A stretch of DNA of 64,000 nucleotides, from NCBI GenBank assembly GCA_947568835.1, contig OX387605.1, positions 27,057,269-27,121,268 on the forward strand, given 5' to 3'. Shown here one piece after another: positions 21,867 through 35,800 of the stretch. Every line of letters starts with the position of its first letter. Position 1 is the first letter of the stretch. Source of the DNA: Protonemura montana. Its lineage: Eukaryota; Arthropoda; Insecta; Plecoptera; Nemouridae. The notes under the pieces were generated by a model that did not search any database, had not been told where the DNA came from, and worked only from the letters and a program-made list of their open reading frames with translations. The translations under genes and the position numbers were made by a program.

Positions 21867-23200
21867 TTTTATTTTGAATGCGTATTTGAAGACAATGATA
21901 TTAATTAAATAATAATCTAAATGAGATTTCCCTGTTGTGTGACATTGCGGCTTTCGCAGCCAGTGCAGCGGCTATTGCTTTGGAAAAAGTTAGTGAGCAG
22001 GGATCCTGGTAGGCAGGTGTTACGTTGGTGCTAGTTAACACTGTGGTCATGAGATCAGTGTAACAACATTGGGTTCAGGAACAAGTGATAGTTACTTTAC
22101 TATACATAGTATTTCCAGGGACCAAACTGTCAATGATAATGGCCAATCAGATGCAGAAATTGTGGCAACATGAGCACGTGACAGCTTGGGGTAATGTCGC
22201 TAGATGGCTGTGAGATCAGCCATATTTTCCTACATGTTGTAATCCTGGGAATGATACAACTTTACCACCATAGAGTTTCTCGGGTCTACCTGTAAACTCG
22301 ATGCTACCAATTTGTAAACAACTTGAAGACTTTCATTGAATTTTACAAATGAAAGTGACAATATTAACCAAACAGTTGGAAAGCGGTGGTTGTGAAATGT
22401 CGTTAATCACACTTCTCTCTTAGTTATCTCGACGCCTTGATAACCTCTGCTTCCCGGTCGACCGCGAACTCCCTGCGTCAATGGCGTGACATCTGCATGT
22501 CCTTCCAGACCTAAAGTCTAGACAGTCTTTAGTCCCGACAGACGATAATTCTGCTGTTTTTTAGCTCCTTGTATCATGGGTTTTCCCTTTTGATATTTCA
22601 ATGAAAACCGAAAGTTCGGAGGAAAGCAATACGAGGGTTCGACGGGCGGTATCCCGATTTTTACAGTGACTTACAAACGTTACGTGGAATTTATCAATGG
22701 ATTTTATTTAGAAACATAGGTGATGAAAAATTGGAACAGATGACAAGTTTAGTAAATGATACAGTGGTAAAGAATTGAAAAGAGGTATAAAAGTGGTTAC
22801 AGACAATCACTGAATTTATGCATGAGATTTTACAAGTATATATTATTATCAAGTAACTCACCAGGGGAATGGATTCTTGCAGCGTCGCACTTGCTCAGTT
22901 TGAAATCAGACTTTAGTTGAAAAACTAGACTTGTTGGGAAATTGGCAAATTGAATAAGTTTCTGTGTATTTCTATCAATCAGAATTACAAGTCTAAACGT
23001 GATTTTACAAGATGTTACTTTTTGACGACGACTGACGTGGAGGTGTTCTTACTGGCTCAGTACTGGCTACTCTCTTTTTACTGCTTTCAAAAACTGGACT
23101 ATATATACTGGCAAGTGTTCGGCTGCAGTCGACCAAGGGTAGGAACACATATGTTGGAATGCGGATATCTGGAAAACCACCCTTCTTAAGTTAATAAGAA
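21867..23200. other. Unassigned single-copy sequence
   Basis: About 1.3 kb without a supported gene, RNA or transposon. A 79-codon frame at 22950-23189 has no family signature. A short GGTGGTTGTGAAATG motif near 22385 recurs near 24500, on either side of the 104-bp array, each followed by a TAATCAC-like segment. Confidence 0.4.
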
Positions 23201-24400
23201 ATCACATGTTGCACTCTGGTCTTCATGATAAAGGTGGTGTTCTAGAAAGTCAAGGGTGGCTGTTGACCGTGGTGATTTATATGCTATTGCAGTTAAGACA
23301 AGAGATCTCATGTTGCACTCTGGTCTTCATGATAAAGGTGGTGTTCTAGAAAGTCAAGGGTGGCTGTTGACCGTGGTGATTTATATGCTATTGCAGTTAA
23401 GACAAGAGATCTCATGTTGCACTCTGGTCTTCATGATAAAGGTGGTGTTCTAGAAAGTCAAGGGTGGCTGTTGACCGTGGTGATTTATATGCTATTGCAG
23501 TTAAGACAAGAGATCTCATGTTGCACTCTGGTCTTCATGATAAAGGTGGTGTTCTAGAAAGTCAAGGGTGGCTGTTGACCGTGGTGATTTATATGCTATT
23601 GCAGTTAAGACAAGAGATCTCATGTTGCACTCTGGTCTTCATGATAAAGGTGGTGTTCTAGAAAGTCAAGGGTGGCTGTTGACCGTGGTGATTTATATGC
23701 TATTGCAGTTAAGACAAGAGATCTCATGTTGCATTCTGGTCTTCATGATAAAGGTGGTGTTCTAGAAAGTCAAGGGTGGCTGTTGACCGTGGTGATTTAT
23801 ATGCTATTGCAGTTAAGACAAGAGATCTCATGTTGCACTCTGGTCTTCATGATAAAGGTGGTGTTCTAGAAAGTCAAGGGTGGCTGTTGACCGTGGTGAT
23901 TTATATGCTATTGCAGTTAAGACAAGAGATCACATGTTGCACTCTGGTCTTCATGATAAAGGTGGTGTTCTAGAAAGTCAAGGGTGGCTGTTGACCGTGG
24001 TGATTTATATGCTATTGCAGTTAAGACAAGAGATCTCATGTTGCACTCTGGTCTTCATGATAAAGGTGGTGTTCTAGAAAGTCAAGGGTGGCTGTTGACC
24101 GTGGTGATTTATATGCTATTGCAGTTAAGACAAGAGATCACATGTTGCACTCTGGTCTTCATGATAAAGGTGGTGTTCTAGAAAGTCAAGGGTGGCTGTT
24201 GACCGTGGTGATTTATATGCTATTGCAGTTAAGACAAGAGATCTCATGTTGCACTCTGGTCTTCATGATAAAGGTGGTGTTCTAGAAAGTCAAGGGTGGC
24301 TGTTGACCGTGGTGATTTATATGCTATTGCAGTTAAGACAAGAGATCACATGTTGCACTCTGGTCTTCATGATAAAGGTGGTGTTCTAGAAGGGCAAGGG
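23201..24400 (+). repeat. 104-bp tandem array (about 11.5 units)
   Basis: Unit of 104 bp containing CATGTTGCACTCTGGTCTTC, ATGATAAAGGTGGTGTTCTA, GAAAGTCAAGGGTGGCTG and GATTTATATGCTATTGCAG. Units are almost identical. The CTCATG/CACATG difference alternates in the right half (CACATG near 23932, 24140 and 24348), so the last six units are a 208-bp dimer repeated three times. The unit is not a multiple of three and every register stops within 65 codons, so nothing is coded. Confidence 0.95.
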
Positions 24401-25280
24401 TGGATTCCTATGCTAATGAAGTTCAGGGTAGCTAACCATTGTGTTCAGGAATTTGGCCGGTGTACAGGCTCAACAAGGATGCAATCTATGATTGCATGGA
24501 GGTGGTTGTGAAATGAGAGTAATCACGAGGATACATTGTGATACACATTTACTTGATAGTTACTCCCTAATTTTTGCTTCAGAATTATATACAGTTGTTA
24601 GCTACGCTTTTCATTGATACTGTTCATTTGATGGCTTCATCAGTTTAACAATAAATTGTGCCAAATGCATGAGTTCGTAAAAAACATATGCCATTATGTA
24701 TACATGGTTCTTTAATGATACAATAAAAGCAAACAAACAAACTATAACCGCCTCTCACGTAATCCATAATAAGTATTCATCTAAAAGCTAAATCACAAAA
24801 GTCACACTTGTTTAAATTACTAGTCTTTTGTGATAGTTTAGTAAAATTAGTCAATTTAAAAAAAAAACTGTCCGCTGAACAAGCGACCAGTTGACATGTT
24901 ATCTCGATCCGTTGAAAGGAACACAGATTCTTACAGCTTCTTCAGGTGACCCAGACTCAAGGAAATGTACAAAAAACAATTTTTTCAATTTTTTATTTTT
25001 CCATTTGATGTTTTAGCTTTTCAAATATATAATTACGGTTATGTAGTATTATTCTTACAATTACAGGATTGTTTTATATCGATCGATTTGCAATAGCATA
25101 TCGTGCATGGCATTAATTTTCTGAATATGGTAACCAAGTTTTGTTATTTTTCAATCCTGCTTTGTCATTTTCAATATCAGGCTGAATTTGGCTGAATCAA
25201 AATTTAAATAGTTGCGCCAACATTCGTCTGTACCGGCTGTCCTTGTTGAACAGATGTTGATTAAATGTTGGTTCCGATTT
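24401..25280. other. Unassigned AT-rich sequence
   Basis: No gene recognised. ATAAAAGCAAACAAACAAAC near 24723 resembles a LINE-type 3' tail but no body is attached. Confidence 0.35.
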
Positions 25281-25354
25281 GAGTGGTATCAGAGGTGGTA
25301 TACTTCAGTTTACTTCGATCGTTTTATATGGTTTTGTTTGTGCCATATTTGATA

Positions 25355-25960
25355 ATGCCTTGTTGTTTACGTTTAACGAAGAAGCGGAAGCAAAGCTTTC
25401 AGATAAAATCAGTTTTTAAGCCTCAAGATGTTGTAGTGGAAAAGAAGCAAAAGTGGGGTTAAATACGCCTGGTACCAGGCGCTCAATAACGCCTTTTTTA
25501 AGTTCGTCAAGACAAAAGTTGGAAGGACACTTTGAAGATTCAGAAATCAGTGAGAATAGTCCAGACAGTGGTAACGAAATTATCAAAATGGAACTTTTGA
25601 CGGTTGCTCTGCAGAGCTTCGTTGCTTGTCGCGAGTGCCACGACAAATCTTGCATCTCTACAGTGACCAGTGTGCATAATAGTCTTGCATCAAAACTGAA
25701 ACTTTTTGTGAACGTTGTAAAGCTGAGTTTGCCTTCGATTCATCAGAGAAAAGAGTAATTGCAGCTGCTGGTTAAGCTTTTTTGGTATGATGTGAATACA
25801 CGTTTGGTTTTTGGTCTACGAAAGATTAGCAAGGAGCGCAAGGCAAGGCAGATTTGAAGAAACTGCAAGCGGCAGCTTGAGGACATGGAAGATAACTAGG
25901 ACAACCCTTCTTATCGAGCTGGAATCGCTAGAAAAATGAGAAAGTCAAATTTAATTTATT
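25355..25960 (+). pseudogene. Decayed N-terminal fragment of a transposase, possibly Mutator-like
   Basis: A basic start (MPCCLRLTKKRKQS) runs to a stop near 25460. The next frame reads TPGTRRSITPFLSSSRQKLE and then ELLTVALQSFVACREC. After a one-base loss near 25707 the sense continues in another frame as CERCKAEFAFDSSEK. CREC and CERC would form a zinc-binding pair spaced about 40 residues apart. This order resembles the N-terminal domain of animal Mutator-like transposases, recalled from memory. No catalytic core is present, further stops follow (25775 onward), and the fragment is nonfunctional. Confidence 0.4.
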
Positions 25961-26226
25961 GTTACAGGTGGTACAATTTAGTATTTTAGTGGAATTTATT
26001 GGTCAGCGAAACGCGTCAAACATGAAAATACTATGCAAGATCCAAGAAAACTATTGTATTACTTATAATTAGAAGTATGTCTGCTCAAATAAAATAACTT
26101 TTTGGTTCTAATACTTTCAGAACATTGCGCTTTTATGGAAAAATAGCAAAAATAGCCCACTGCGATTATCTCGGCTCCCAGTTTTGTTGTATTCATTGTA
26201 CTTTTACTCAGAGTCTGAAAAGCAGC

Positions 26227-26280
26227 CTCATCATCCCCTCATTCACAGACCTCATTAGATCAGTGCCACATGGCCAATGC
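26227..26280 (+). mobile_element. Fragment of the 5S-headed SINE 3' domain
   Basis: CATCATCCCCTCATTCACAG, CATTAGATCAGTGCCACATG match, with changes, the CATCATCCACTCATTCACCG and CATTAGACCAGTGCCACATA segment of SINE copy 3. Only about 55 bp remain. Confidence 0.6.
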
Positions 26281-26650
26281 AACCATCTTCTGACTTTGTG
26301 TTGGTTTGATTCTAGCTTGCAGTGAAGTCTGGAAGGACATAGAGTTGAGCTGTCAACTTCAACTCATCCTACAGCAGTGACTCTTGACAGGTAGGTTTCA
26401 ATATTTCAAGATGCAATACAAAGTGGAAATATATCATCATGGTTTGTTGAGGGGGCAGTGAGGGATGTTACTAATGTGGCATCAAAGAAAATAAAGCCAG
26501 ACTTAACGGTAATGTATCTCTACATCACAAAACATTCCATTCTGATTTAAATTTGTGCTAATAACTAAATGTTCCTTTGTATTTGTTGCCTAAATTCACT
26601 TGCTTGATGTTTGCATAATTCCATTGATTTAGAGAATAACAAATGTTGAG
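26281..26650. other. Unassigned spacer
   Basis: Nothing recognised between the SINE fragment and the 11-bp array. Confidence 0.4.
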
Positions 26651-26845
26651 CCTAAACCAAGTTTTAACCAAGTTTTAACCAAGTTTTAACCAAGTTTTAA
26701 CCAAGTTTTAACCAAGTTTTAACCAAGTTTTAACCAAGTTTTAACCAAGTTTTAACCAAGTTTTAACCAAGTTTTAACCAAGTTTTAACCAAGTTTTAAC
26801 CAAGTTTTAACCAAGTTTTAACCAAGTTTTAACCAAGTTTTAACC
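26651..26845 (+). repeat. 11-bp tandem array (about 17.5 units)
   Basis: Perfect or nearly perfect repetition of CAAGTTTTAAC. It ends about 50 bp before the giant hexamer array begins. Confidence 0.95.
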
Positions 26846-26898
26846 GATGCACGCCTGTCTTTTCTCAGTGGATACAATGGACATGTCATCAAGCATTC

Positions 26899-29800
26899 AC
26901 GAAGACGAGGACGAAGACGAAGACGAAGACGAGGACGAAGACGAAGACGAAGACGATGACGAGGACGAGGACGAAGACGAGGACGAAGACGAAGACGAAG
27001 ACGAAGACGAGGACGAGGACGAAGACGAAGACGAAGACGAGGACGAAGACGAAGACGAAGACGAGGACGAAGACAAAGAAGACGAAGACGAAGACGAGGA
27101 CGAAGACGAGGACGAAGACGAAGACCGAAAGAAGACGAAGACGAAGACGAAGACGAAGACGAGGACGAGGACGAAGACGAAGACGAAGACGAAGACGAAG
27201 ACCGGAAGAAGACGAAGACGAAGACGAAGACGAAGTCGAAGACGAGGACGAGGACGAGGACAAAGACGAAGACGAGGACGAAGACGAAGACGAGGACGAA
27301 GACGAAGACCGGAAGAAGACGCAGACGAAGACGAGGACGAAGACGAAGCGAGGACGAAGACGAGGACGAAGACGAGGACGAAGACGAAGAAGACGAAGAC
27401 GAAGACGAGGACGAAGACGAGGACGAAGACGAGGACGAAGACGAAGACGAGGACGAAGACGAGGACGAAGACGAAGACGAAGACTAAGACGAAGACGAAG
27501 ACGAAGACCGGAAGAAGACGAAGACGAAGACGAAGACGAAGACGAAGACGAGGACGAAGACGAAGACGAGGACGAAGACGAAGACGAGGACGAGGACGAA
27601 GACGAAGGCGAAGACGAAGACGAGGACGAAGACGAAGGCGAAGACGAAGACGAGGACGAGGACGAGGACGAAGACGAAGACGAGGACGAGGACGAGGACG
27701 AAGACGAAGACGAAGACGAGGACAAGGACGAGGACGAAGACGAGGACGAAGACGAAGACGAAGACGAAGACGAAGACGAAGGCGAAGACGAAGACGAGGA
27801 CGAGGACGAAGACGAAGACGAGGACGAGGACGAAGACGAAGACGAAGACGAAGACCGGAAGAAGACGAAGACGAAGACGAAGACGAAGACGAAGACGAAG
27901 ACGAAGACGAAGACGAAGACGAAGACGAGGACGAAGACGAAGACGAAGACGAAGACGAAGACGAGGACGAAGACGAAGACGAAGACGAAGACGAGGATGA
28001 AGACGAAGACGAAGACGAAGACGAGGACGAAGACGAAGACGAAGACGAGGACGAGGACGAAGACGAGGACGAAGATGAAGACGAAGACGAGGACGAAGAC
28101 GAGGACGAAGACGAAGACGAGGACGAGGACGAAGACGAAGACGAGGACGAAGACGAAGACGAGGACGAGGACGAAGACGAAGACGAAGACGAGGACGAAG
28201 ACGAAGACGAAGACGAAGACGAGGACGAAGACGAAGACGAAGACGAGGAAGAAGACGAAGACGAAGACGAAGACGAGGACGAAGACGAAGACGAAGACGA
28301 AGACGAGGACGAAGACGAAGACGAAGACGAAGAAGAAGACGAAGACGAGGACGAAGACGAGGCTAAGACGAAGACCGAAAGAAGACGAAGACGAAGACGA
28401 AGACGAGGACGAGGACGAGGACGAAGACGAAGACAAAGACGAAGACCGGAAGAAGACGAAGACGAAGACGAGGACGAGGACGAAGACGAAGACGAAGACG
28501 AGGACGAAGACGAAGACGAAGACGAGGACGAAGACGAAGACGAAGACGAAGACGAAGACGAGGACGAAGACAAAGACGAAGACGAAGACGAGGACGAAGA
28601 CGAAGACAAAGACGAAGACGAGGACGAAGACGAAGACGAAGACGAAGACGAAGACGAGGACGAAGACGAGGCTAAGACGAAGACGAAGACGAGGACGAAG
28701 ACGAAGACGAGGACGAAGACGAAGACGAAGACGAGGACGAAGACGAAGACGAAGACGATGACGAGGACGAGGACGAAGACGAGGACGAAGACGAAGACGA
28801 AGACGAAGACGAGGACGAGGACGAAGACGAAGACGAAGACGAGGACGAAGACGAAGACGAAGACGAGGACGAAGACGAAGAAGTCGAAGACGAAGACGAG
28901 GACGAAGACGAGGACGAAGACGAAGACCGAAAGAAGACGAAGACGAAGACGAAGACGAAGACGAGGACGAGGACGAAGACGAAGACGAAGACGAAGACGA
29001 AGACCGGAAGAAGACGAAGACGAAGACGAAGACGAAGTCGAAGACGAGGACGAGGACGATGACAAAGACGAAGACGAGGACGAAGACGAAGACGAGGACG
29101 AAGACGAAGACCGGAAGAAGACGCAGACGAAGACGAGGACGAAGACGAAGACGAGGACGAAGACGAGGACGAAGACGAGGACGAAGACGAAGAAGACGAA
29201 GACGAAGACGAGGACGAAGACGAGGACGAAGACGAGGACGAAGACGAAGACGAGGACGAAGACGAGGACGAAGACGAAGACGAAGACGAAGACGAAGACG
29301 AAGACCGGAAGAAGACGAAGACGAAGACGAAGACGAAGACGAGGACGAAGACGAAGACGAGGACGAAGACGAGGACGAAGACGAGGACGAAGACGAAGAA
29401 GACGAAGACGAAGACGAGGACGAAGACGAGGACGAAGACGAGGACGAAGACGAAGACGAAGACGAAGACGAAGACCGGAAGAAGACGAAGACGAAGACGA
29501 AGACGAAGACGAAGACGAAGACGAGGACGAAGACGGGGACGAAGACGAAGACGAAGACGAAGACCGGAAGAAGACGAAGACGAAGACGAAGACGAAGACG
29601 AAGACGAAGACGAGGACGAAGACGAAGACGAAGACGAGGACGAGGACGAAGACGAGGACGAAGACGAAGACGAAGACGAAGACGAAGACGAAGACGAAGA
29701 CGAAGACGAAGACGAAGACGAAGACGAAGACGAGGACGAAGACGAGGACGAGGACGAAGACGAAGACGAGGACGAAGACGAGGACGAGGACGAGGACGAA

Positions 29801-32800
29801 GACGAAGACGAAGACGAGGACGAAGACGAAGACGAGGACGAGGACGAAGACGAAGACGAGGACGAAGACGAAGACGAAGACGAAGACGAAGACGAGGACG
29901 AAGACGAAGACGAAGACGAGGAAGAAGACGAAGACGAAGACGAAGACGAAGACGAAGACGAAGACGAAGACGAAGACGAGGACGAGGACGAAGACGAAGA
30001 CAAAGACGAAGACGAGGACGAAGACGAAGACGAAGACGAAGACGAGGACGAAGACGAGGCTAAGACGAAGACGAAGACGAGGACGAAGACGAGGACGAGG
30101 ACGAAGACGAAGACGAGGACGAAGACGAAGACGAGGACGAAGACGAAGACGAAGACGATGACGAGGACGAGGACGAAGACGAGGACGAAGACGAAGACGA
30201 AGACGAAGACGAGGACGAGGACGAAGACGAAGACGAAGACGAGGACGAAGACGAAGACGAAGACGAGGACGAAGACGAAGAAGACGAAGACGAAGACGAG
30301 GACGAAGACGAGGACGAAGACGAAGACGAAGACGAAGACGAAGACCGGAAGAAGACGAAGACGAAGACGAAGACGAAGTCGAAGACGAGGACGAGGACGA
30401 GGACAAAGACGAAGACGAGGACGAAGACGAAGACGAGGACGAAGACGAAGACCGGAAGAAGACGCAGACGAAGACGAGGACGAAGACGAAGACGAGGACG
30501 AAGACGAGGAGGAAGACGAGGACGAAGACGAAGAAGACGAAGACGAAGACGAGGACGAAGACGAGGACGAAGACGAGGACGAAGACGAAGACGAGGACGA
30601 AGACGAGGACGAAGACGAAGACGAAGACGAAGACGAAGACGAAGACGAAGACCGGAAGAAGACGAAGACGAAGACGAAGACGAAGACGAAGACGAGGACG
30701 AAGACGAAGACGAGGACGAAGACGAAGACGAGGACGAAGACGAAGACGAAGACGAGGACGAAGACGAAGGCGAAGACGAAGACGAGGACGAGGACGAGGA
30801 CGAGGACGAAGACGAAGACGAGGACGAGGACGAGGACGAAGACGAAGAAGAAGACGAGGACGAGGACGAGGACGAAGACGAGGACGAAGACGAAGACGAA
30901 GACGAAGACGAAGACGAAGGCGAAGGCGAAGACGAAGACGAGGACGAGGACGAAGACGAAGACGAGGACGAGGACGAAGACGAAGACGAAGACCGGAAGA
31001 AGACGAAGACGAAGACGAAGACGAAGACGAAGACGAAGACGAAGACGAAGACGAAGACGAAGACGAGGACGAAGACGAAGACGAAGACGAAGACGAAGAC
31101 GAGGACGAAGACGAAGACGAAGACGAAGACGAGGACGAAGACGAAGACGAAGACGAAGACGAGGACGAAGACGAAGACGAAGACGAGGACGAGGACGAAG
31201 ACGAGGACGAAGACGAAGACGAAGACGAAGACGAAGACGAAGACGAGGACGAAGACGAGGACGAAGACGAAGACGAGGACGAGGACGAAGACGAAGACGA
31301 GGACGAAGACGAGGACGAGGACGAGGACGAAGACGAAGACGAAGACGAGGACGAAGACGAAGACGAAGACGAAGACGAGGACGAAGACGAAGACGAGGAA
31401 GAAGACGAAGACGAAGACGAAGACGAGGACGAAGACGAAGACGAAGACGAAGACGAGGACGAAGACGAAGACGAAGACAAAGACGAGGACGAAGTAGAAG
31501 ACGAAGACGAAGAAGAAGACGAAGACGAGGACGAAGACGAGGCTAAGACGAAGACCGAAAGAAGACGAAGACGAAGACGAAGACGAAGACGAGGACGAGG
31601 ACGAAGACGAAGACGAAGACGAAGACGAAGACCGGAAGAAGACGAAGACGAAGACGAGGACGAGGACGAAGACGAAGACGAAGACGAGGACGAAGACGAA
31701 GACGAAGACGAGGACGAAGACGAAGACGAAGACGAAGACGAAGACGAGGACGAAGACAAAGACGAAGACGAAGACGAGGACGAAGACGAAGACAAAGACG
31801 AAGACGAGGACGAAGACGAAGACGAAGACGAAGACGAAGACGAAGACGAAGACGAGGACGAAGACGAGGCTAAGATGAAGACGAAAACGAGGACGAAGAC
31901 GAGGACGAGGACGAAGACGAAGACGAGGACGAAGACGAAGACGAAGACGAGGACGAAGACGAAGACGAAGACGATGACGAGGACGAGGACGAAGACGAGG
32001 ACGAAGACGAAGACGAAGACGAAGACGAGGACGAGGACGAAGACGAAGACGAAGACGAGGACGAAGACGAAGACGAAGACGAGGACGAAGACGAAGAAGA
32101 CGAAGACGAAGACAAGGACGAAGACGAGGACGAAGACGAAGACCGAAAGAAGACGAAGACGAAGACGAAGACGAAGACGAGGACGAGGACGAAGACGAAG
32201 ACGAAGACGAAGACGAAGACCGGAAGAAGACGAAGACGAAGACGAAGACGAAGTCGAAGACGAGGACGAGGACGAGGATAAAGACGAAGACGAGGACGAA
32301 GACGAAGACGAGGACGAAGACGAAGACCGGAAGAAGACGCAGACGAAGACGAGGACGAAGACGAAGACGAGGACGAAGACGAGGACGAAGACGAGGACGA
32401 AGACGAAGAAGACGAAGACGAAGACGAGGACGAAGACGAGGACGAAGACGAGGACGAAGACGAAGACGAGGACGAAGACGAGGACGAAGACGAAGACGAA
32501 GACGAAGACGAAGACGAAGACCGGAAGAAGACGAAGACGAAGACGAAGACGAAGACGAAGACGAAGACGAGGACGAAGACGAAGACGAGGACGAAGACGA
32601 AGACGAGGACGAGGACGAAGACGAAGGCGAAGACGAAGACGAGGACGAAGACGAAGGCGAAGACGAAGACGAGGACGAGGACGAGGACGAAGACGAAGAC
32701 GAGGACGAGGACGAGGACGTAGACGAAGACGAAGACGAGGACAAGGACGAGGACGAAGACGAGGACGAAGACGAAGACGAAGACGAAGACGAAGACGAAG

Positions 32801-35800
32801 GCGAAGACGAAGACGAGGACGAGGACGAAGACGAAGACGAGGACGAGGACGAAGACGAAGACGAAGACCGGAAGAAGACGAAGACGAAGAAGAAGACGAA
32901 GACGAAGACGAAGACGAAGACGAAGACGAAGACGAAGACGAGGACGAGGACGAAGACGAAGACGAAGACGAAGACGAAGACGAAGACAAAGACGAAGACG
33001 AAGACGAGGACGATGACGAGGACGAAGACGAAGACGAAGACGAAGACCGGAAGAAGACGAAGACGAAGACGAAGACGAAGACGAAGACGAAGACGAAGAC
33101 GAAGACGAGGACGAAGACGAAGACGATGACGAAGACGAAGACGAGGACGAAGACGAAGACGAAGACGAAGACGAGGACGAAGACGAAGACGAAGACGAGG
33201 ACGAAGACGAAGACGAAGACGAGGACGAGGACGAAGACGAGGACGAAGACGAAGACGAAGACGAAGACGAAGACGAGGACGAGGACGAAGACGAAGACGA
33301 GGACGAAGACGAGGACGAGGACGAGGACGAAGACGAAGACGAAGACGAGGACGAAGACGAAGACGAGGACGAGGACGAAGACGAAGACGAAGACGAGGAC
33401 GAAGACGAAGACGAAGACGAAGACGAAGACGAGGACGAAGACGAAAGACGAAGACGAGGAAGAAGACGAAGACGAAGACGAAGACGAGGACGAAGACGAA
33501 GACGAAGACGAAGACGAGGACGAAGACGAAGACGAAGACGAAGACGAGGACGAAGACGAAGACGAAGACGAAGACGAAGACGAAGACGAGGACGAAGACG
33601 AGGCTAAGACGAAGACCCGAAAGAAGACGAAGACGAAGACGAAGACGAGGACGAGGACGAAGACGAAGACGAAGACGAAGACGAGGACGAGGACGAGGAC
33701 AAAGACGAAGACGAGGACGAAGACGAAGACGAGGACGAAGACGAAGACCGGAAGAAGACGCAGACGAAGACGAAGACGAAGTCGAAGACGAGGACGAGGA
33801 CGAGGACAAAGACGAAGACGAGGACAAAGACGAAGACGAGGACGAAGACGAAGACCGGAAGAAGACGCAGACGAAGACGAAGACGAGGATGAGGACGAAG
33901 ACGAAGACGAAGACGAAGACGAAGACGAGGACGAGGACGAAGACGAAGACGATGACGAAGACGAAGATGAAGACGAAGACGAAGACGAAGACGAGGACGA
34001 AGACGAGGACGAAGACGAAGACGAAGACCGGAAGAAGACGAAGACGAAGACGAAGACGAAGACGAAGACGAAGACGAAGACGAGGACGAGGACGAAGACG
34101 AAGACGAAGACGAAGACGAGGACGAAGACGAAGACGAAGACGAAGACGAGGACGAAGACGAAGACGAAGACGAGGACGAAGACGAGGACGAAGACGAAGA
34201 CGAAGACGAGGACGAAGACGAAGACGAAGACGAAGACGAAGACGAAGACGAGGACGAAGACGAAGACGAGGACGAAGACGAAGACGAGGACGAAGACGAA
34301 GACGAAGACGAGGACGAGGACGAAGACGAAGACGAAGACGAAGACGAGGACGAAGACGAAGACGAAGACGAGGACGAAGACGAGGACGAAGACGAAGACG
34401 AAGACGAAGACGAAGACGAAGACGAAGACGAGGACGAGGACGAGGACGAAGACGAAGACGAGGACGAGGACGAAGACGAAGACGAAGACGAATACGAAGA
34501 CGAAGTCGAAGACGAGGACGAGGACGAAGACGAAGACGAAGACGAAGACGAGGACGAAGACGAAGACGAGGACAAAGACGAAGACGAAGACGAAGACCGG
34601 AAGAAGACGAAGACGAAGACGAAGACCGGACGAAGACGAGGATGAAGACGAAGACGAAGACGAAGACGAAGACGAAGACGAAGACGAAGACGAGGACGAA
34701 GACGAAGACGAGGACGAAGACGAAGACGAAGACGAAGATGAGGACGAAGACGAAGACGAAGACGAAGACGAGGACGAGGACGAAGACGAAGACGAAGACG
34801 AAGACGAGGACGAAGACGAAGACGAGGACGAAGACGAAGACGAAGACGAAGACGAAGACGAGGACGAAGACGAAGACGAGGACGAAGACGAAGACGAAGA
34901 CGAGGACGAAGACGAAGACGAAGACGAAGACGAAGACGAAGACGAGGACGAAGACGAAGACGAAGACGAGGACGAAGACGAAGACGAGGACGAGGACGAA
35001 GACGAAGACGAAGACGAGGACGAAGACGAAGACGAGGACGAAGACGAAGACGAAGACGAAGACGATGACGAAGACGAGGACGATGTTGAAGACGAAGACG
35101 AAGACGAAGACGAGGACGAGGACGAAGACGAAGACGAAGACGAAGACCGGAAGAAGACGAAGACGAAGACGAAGACGGAGACGAAGACGAAGACGAGGAC
35201 GAGGACGAAGACGAAGACGAAGACGAAGACGAAGACGAAGAAGACGAAGACGAAGACAAGGACGAAGACGAGGACGAAGACGAAGACCGGAAGAAGACGA
35301 AGACGAAGACGAAGACGAGGACGAGGACGAAGACGAAGACGAAGACGAGGACGAAGACGAAGGCGAAGACGAAGACTAGGACGAGGACGAGGACGAAGAC
35401 GAAGACGAGGACGAGGACGAGGACGAAGACGAAGACGAAGACGAGGACGAAGACGAGGACGAAGACGAAGACGAAGACGAAGACGAAGACGAAGGCGAAG
35501 ACGAAGACGAGGACGAAGACGAGGACGAAGACGAAGACGAAGACGAAGACCGGAAGAAGACGAAGACGAAGACGAAGACGAAGACGAAGACGAGGACGAG
35601 GACAAAGACGAAGACGAAGACGAAGACGAAGACTAAGACGAGGACGAGGACGAAGACGATGACGAAGACGAAGACGAAGACGAAGACGAAGACGAGGACG
35701 CGGACGAAGACGAAGACGAGGACGAAGACGAAGACCGAAAGAAGACCAAGACGAAGACGAAGACGATGACGAGGACGAAGACGAGGACGAGGACGAAGAC

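Noticed and set aside
23256..24511. Series of overlapping 65-residue proteins in the 104-bp array
   Set aside because: Identical short frames arise because the unit is 104 bp and stops recur; no conservation of frame across units.
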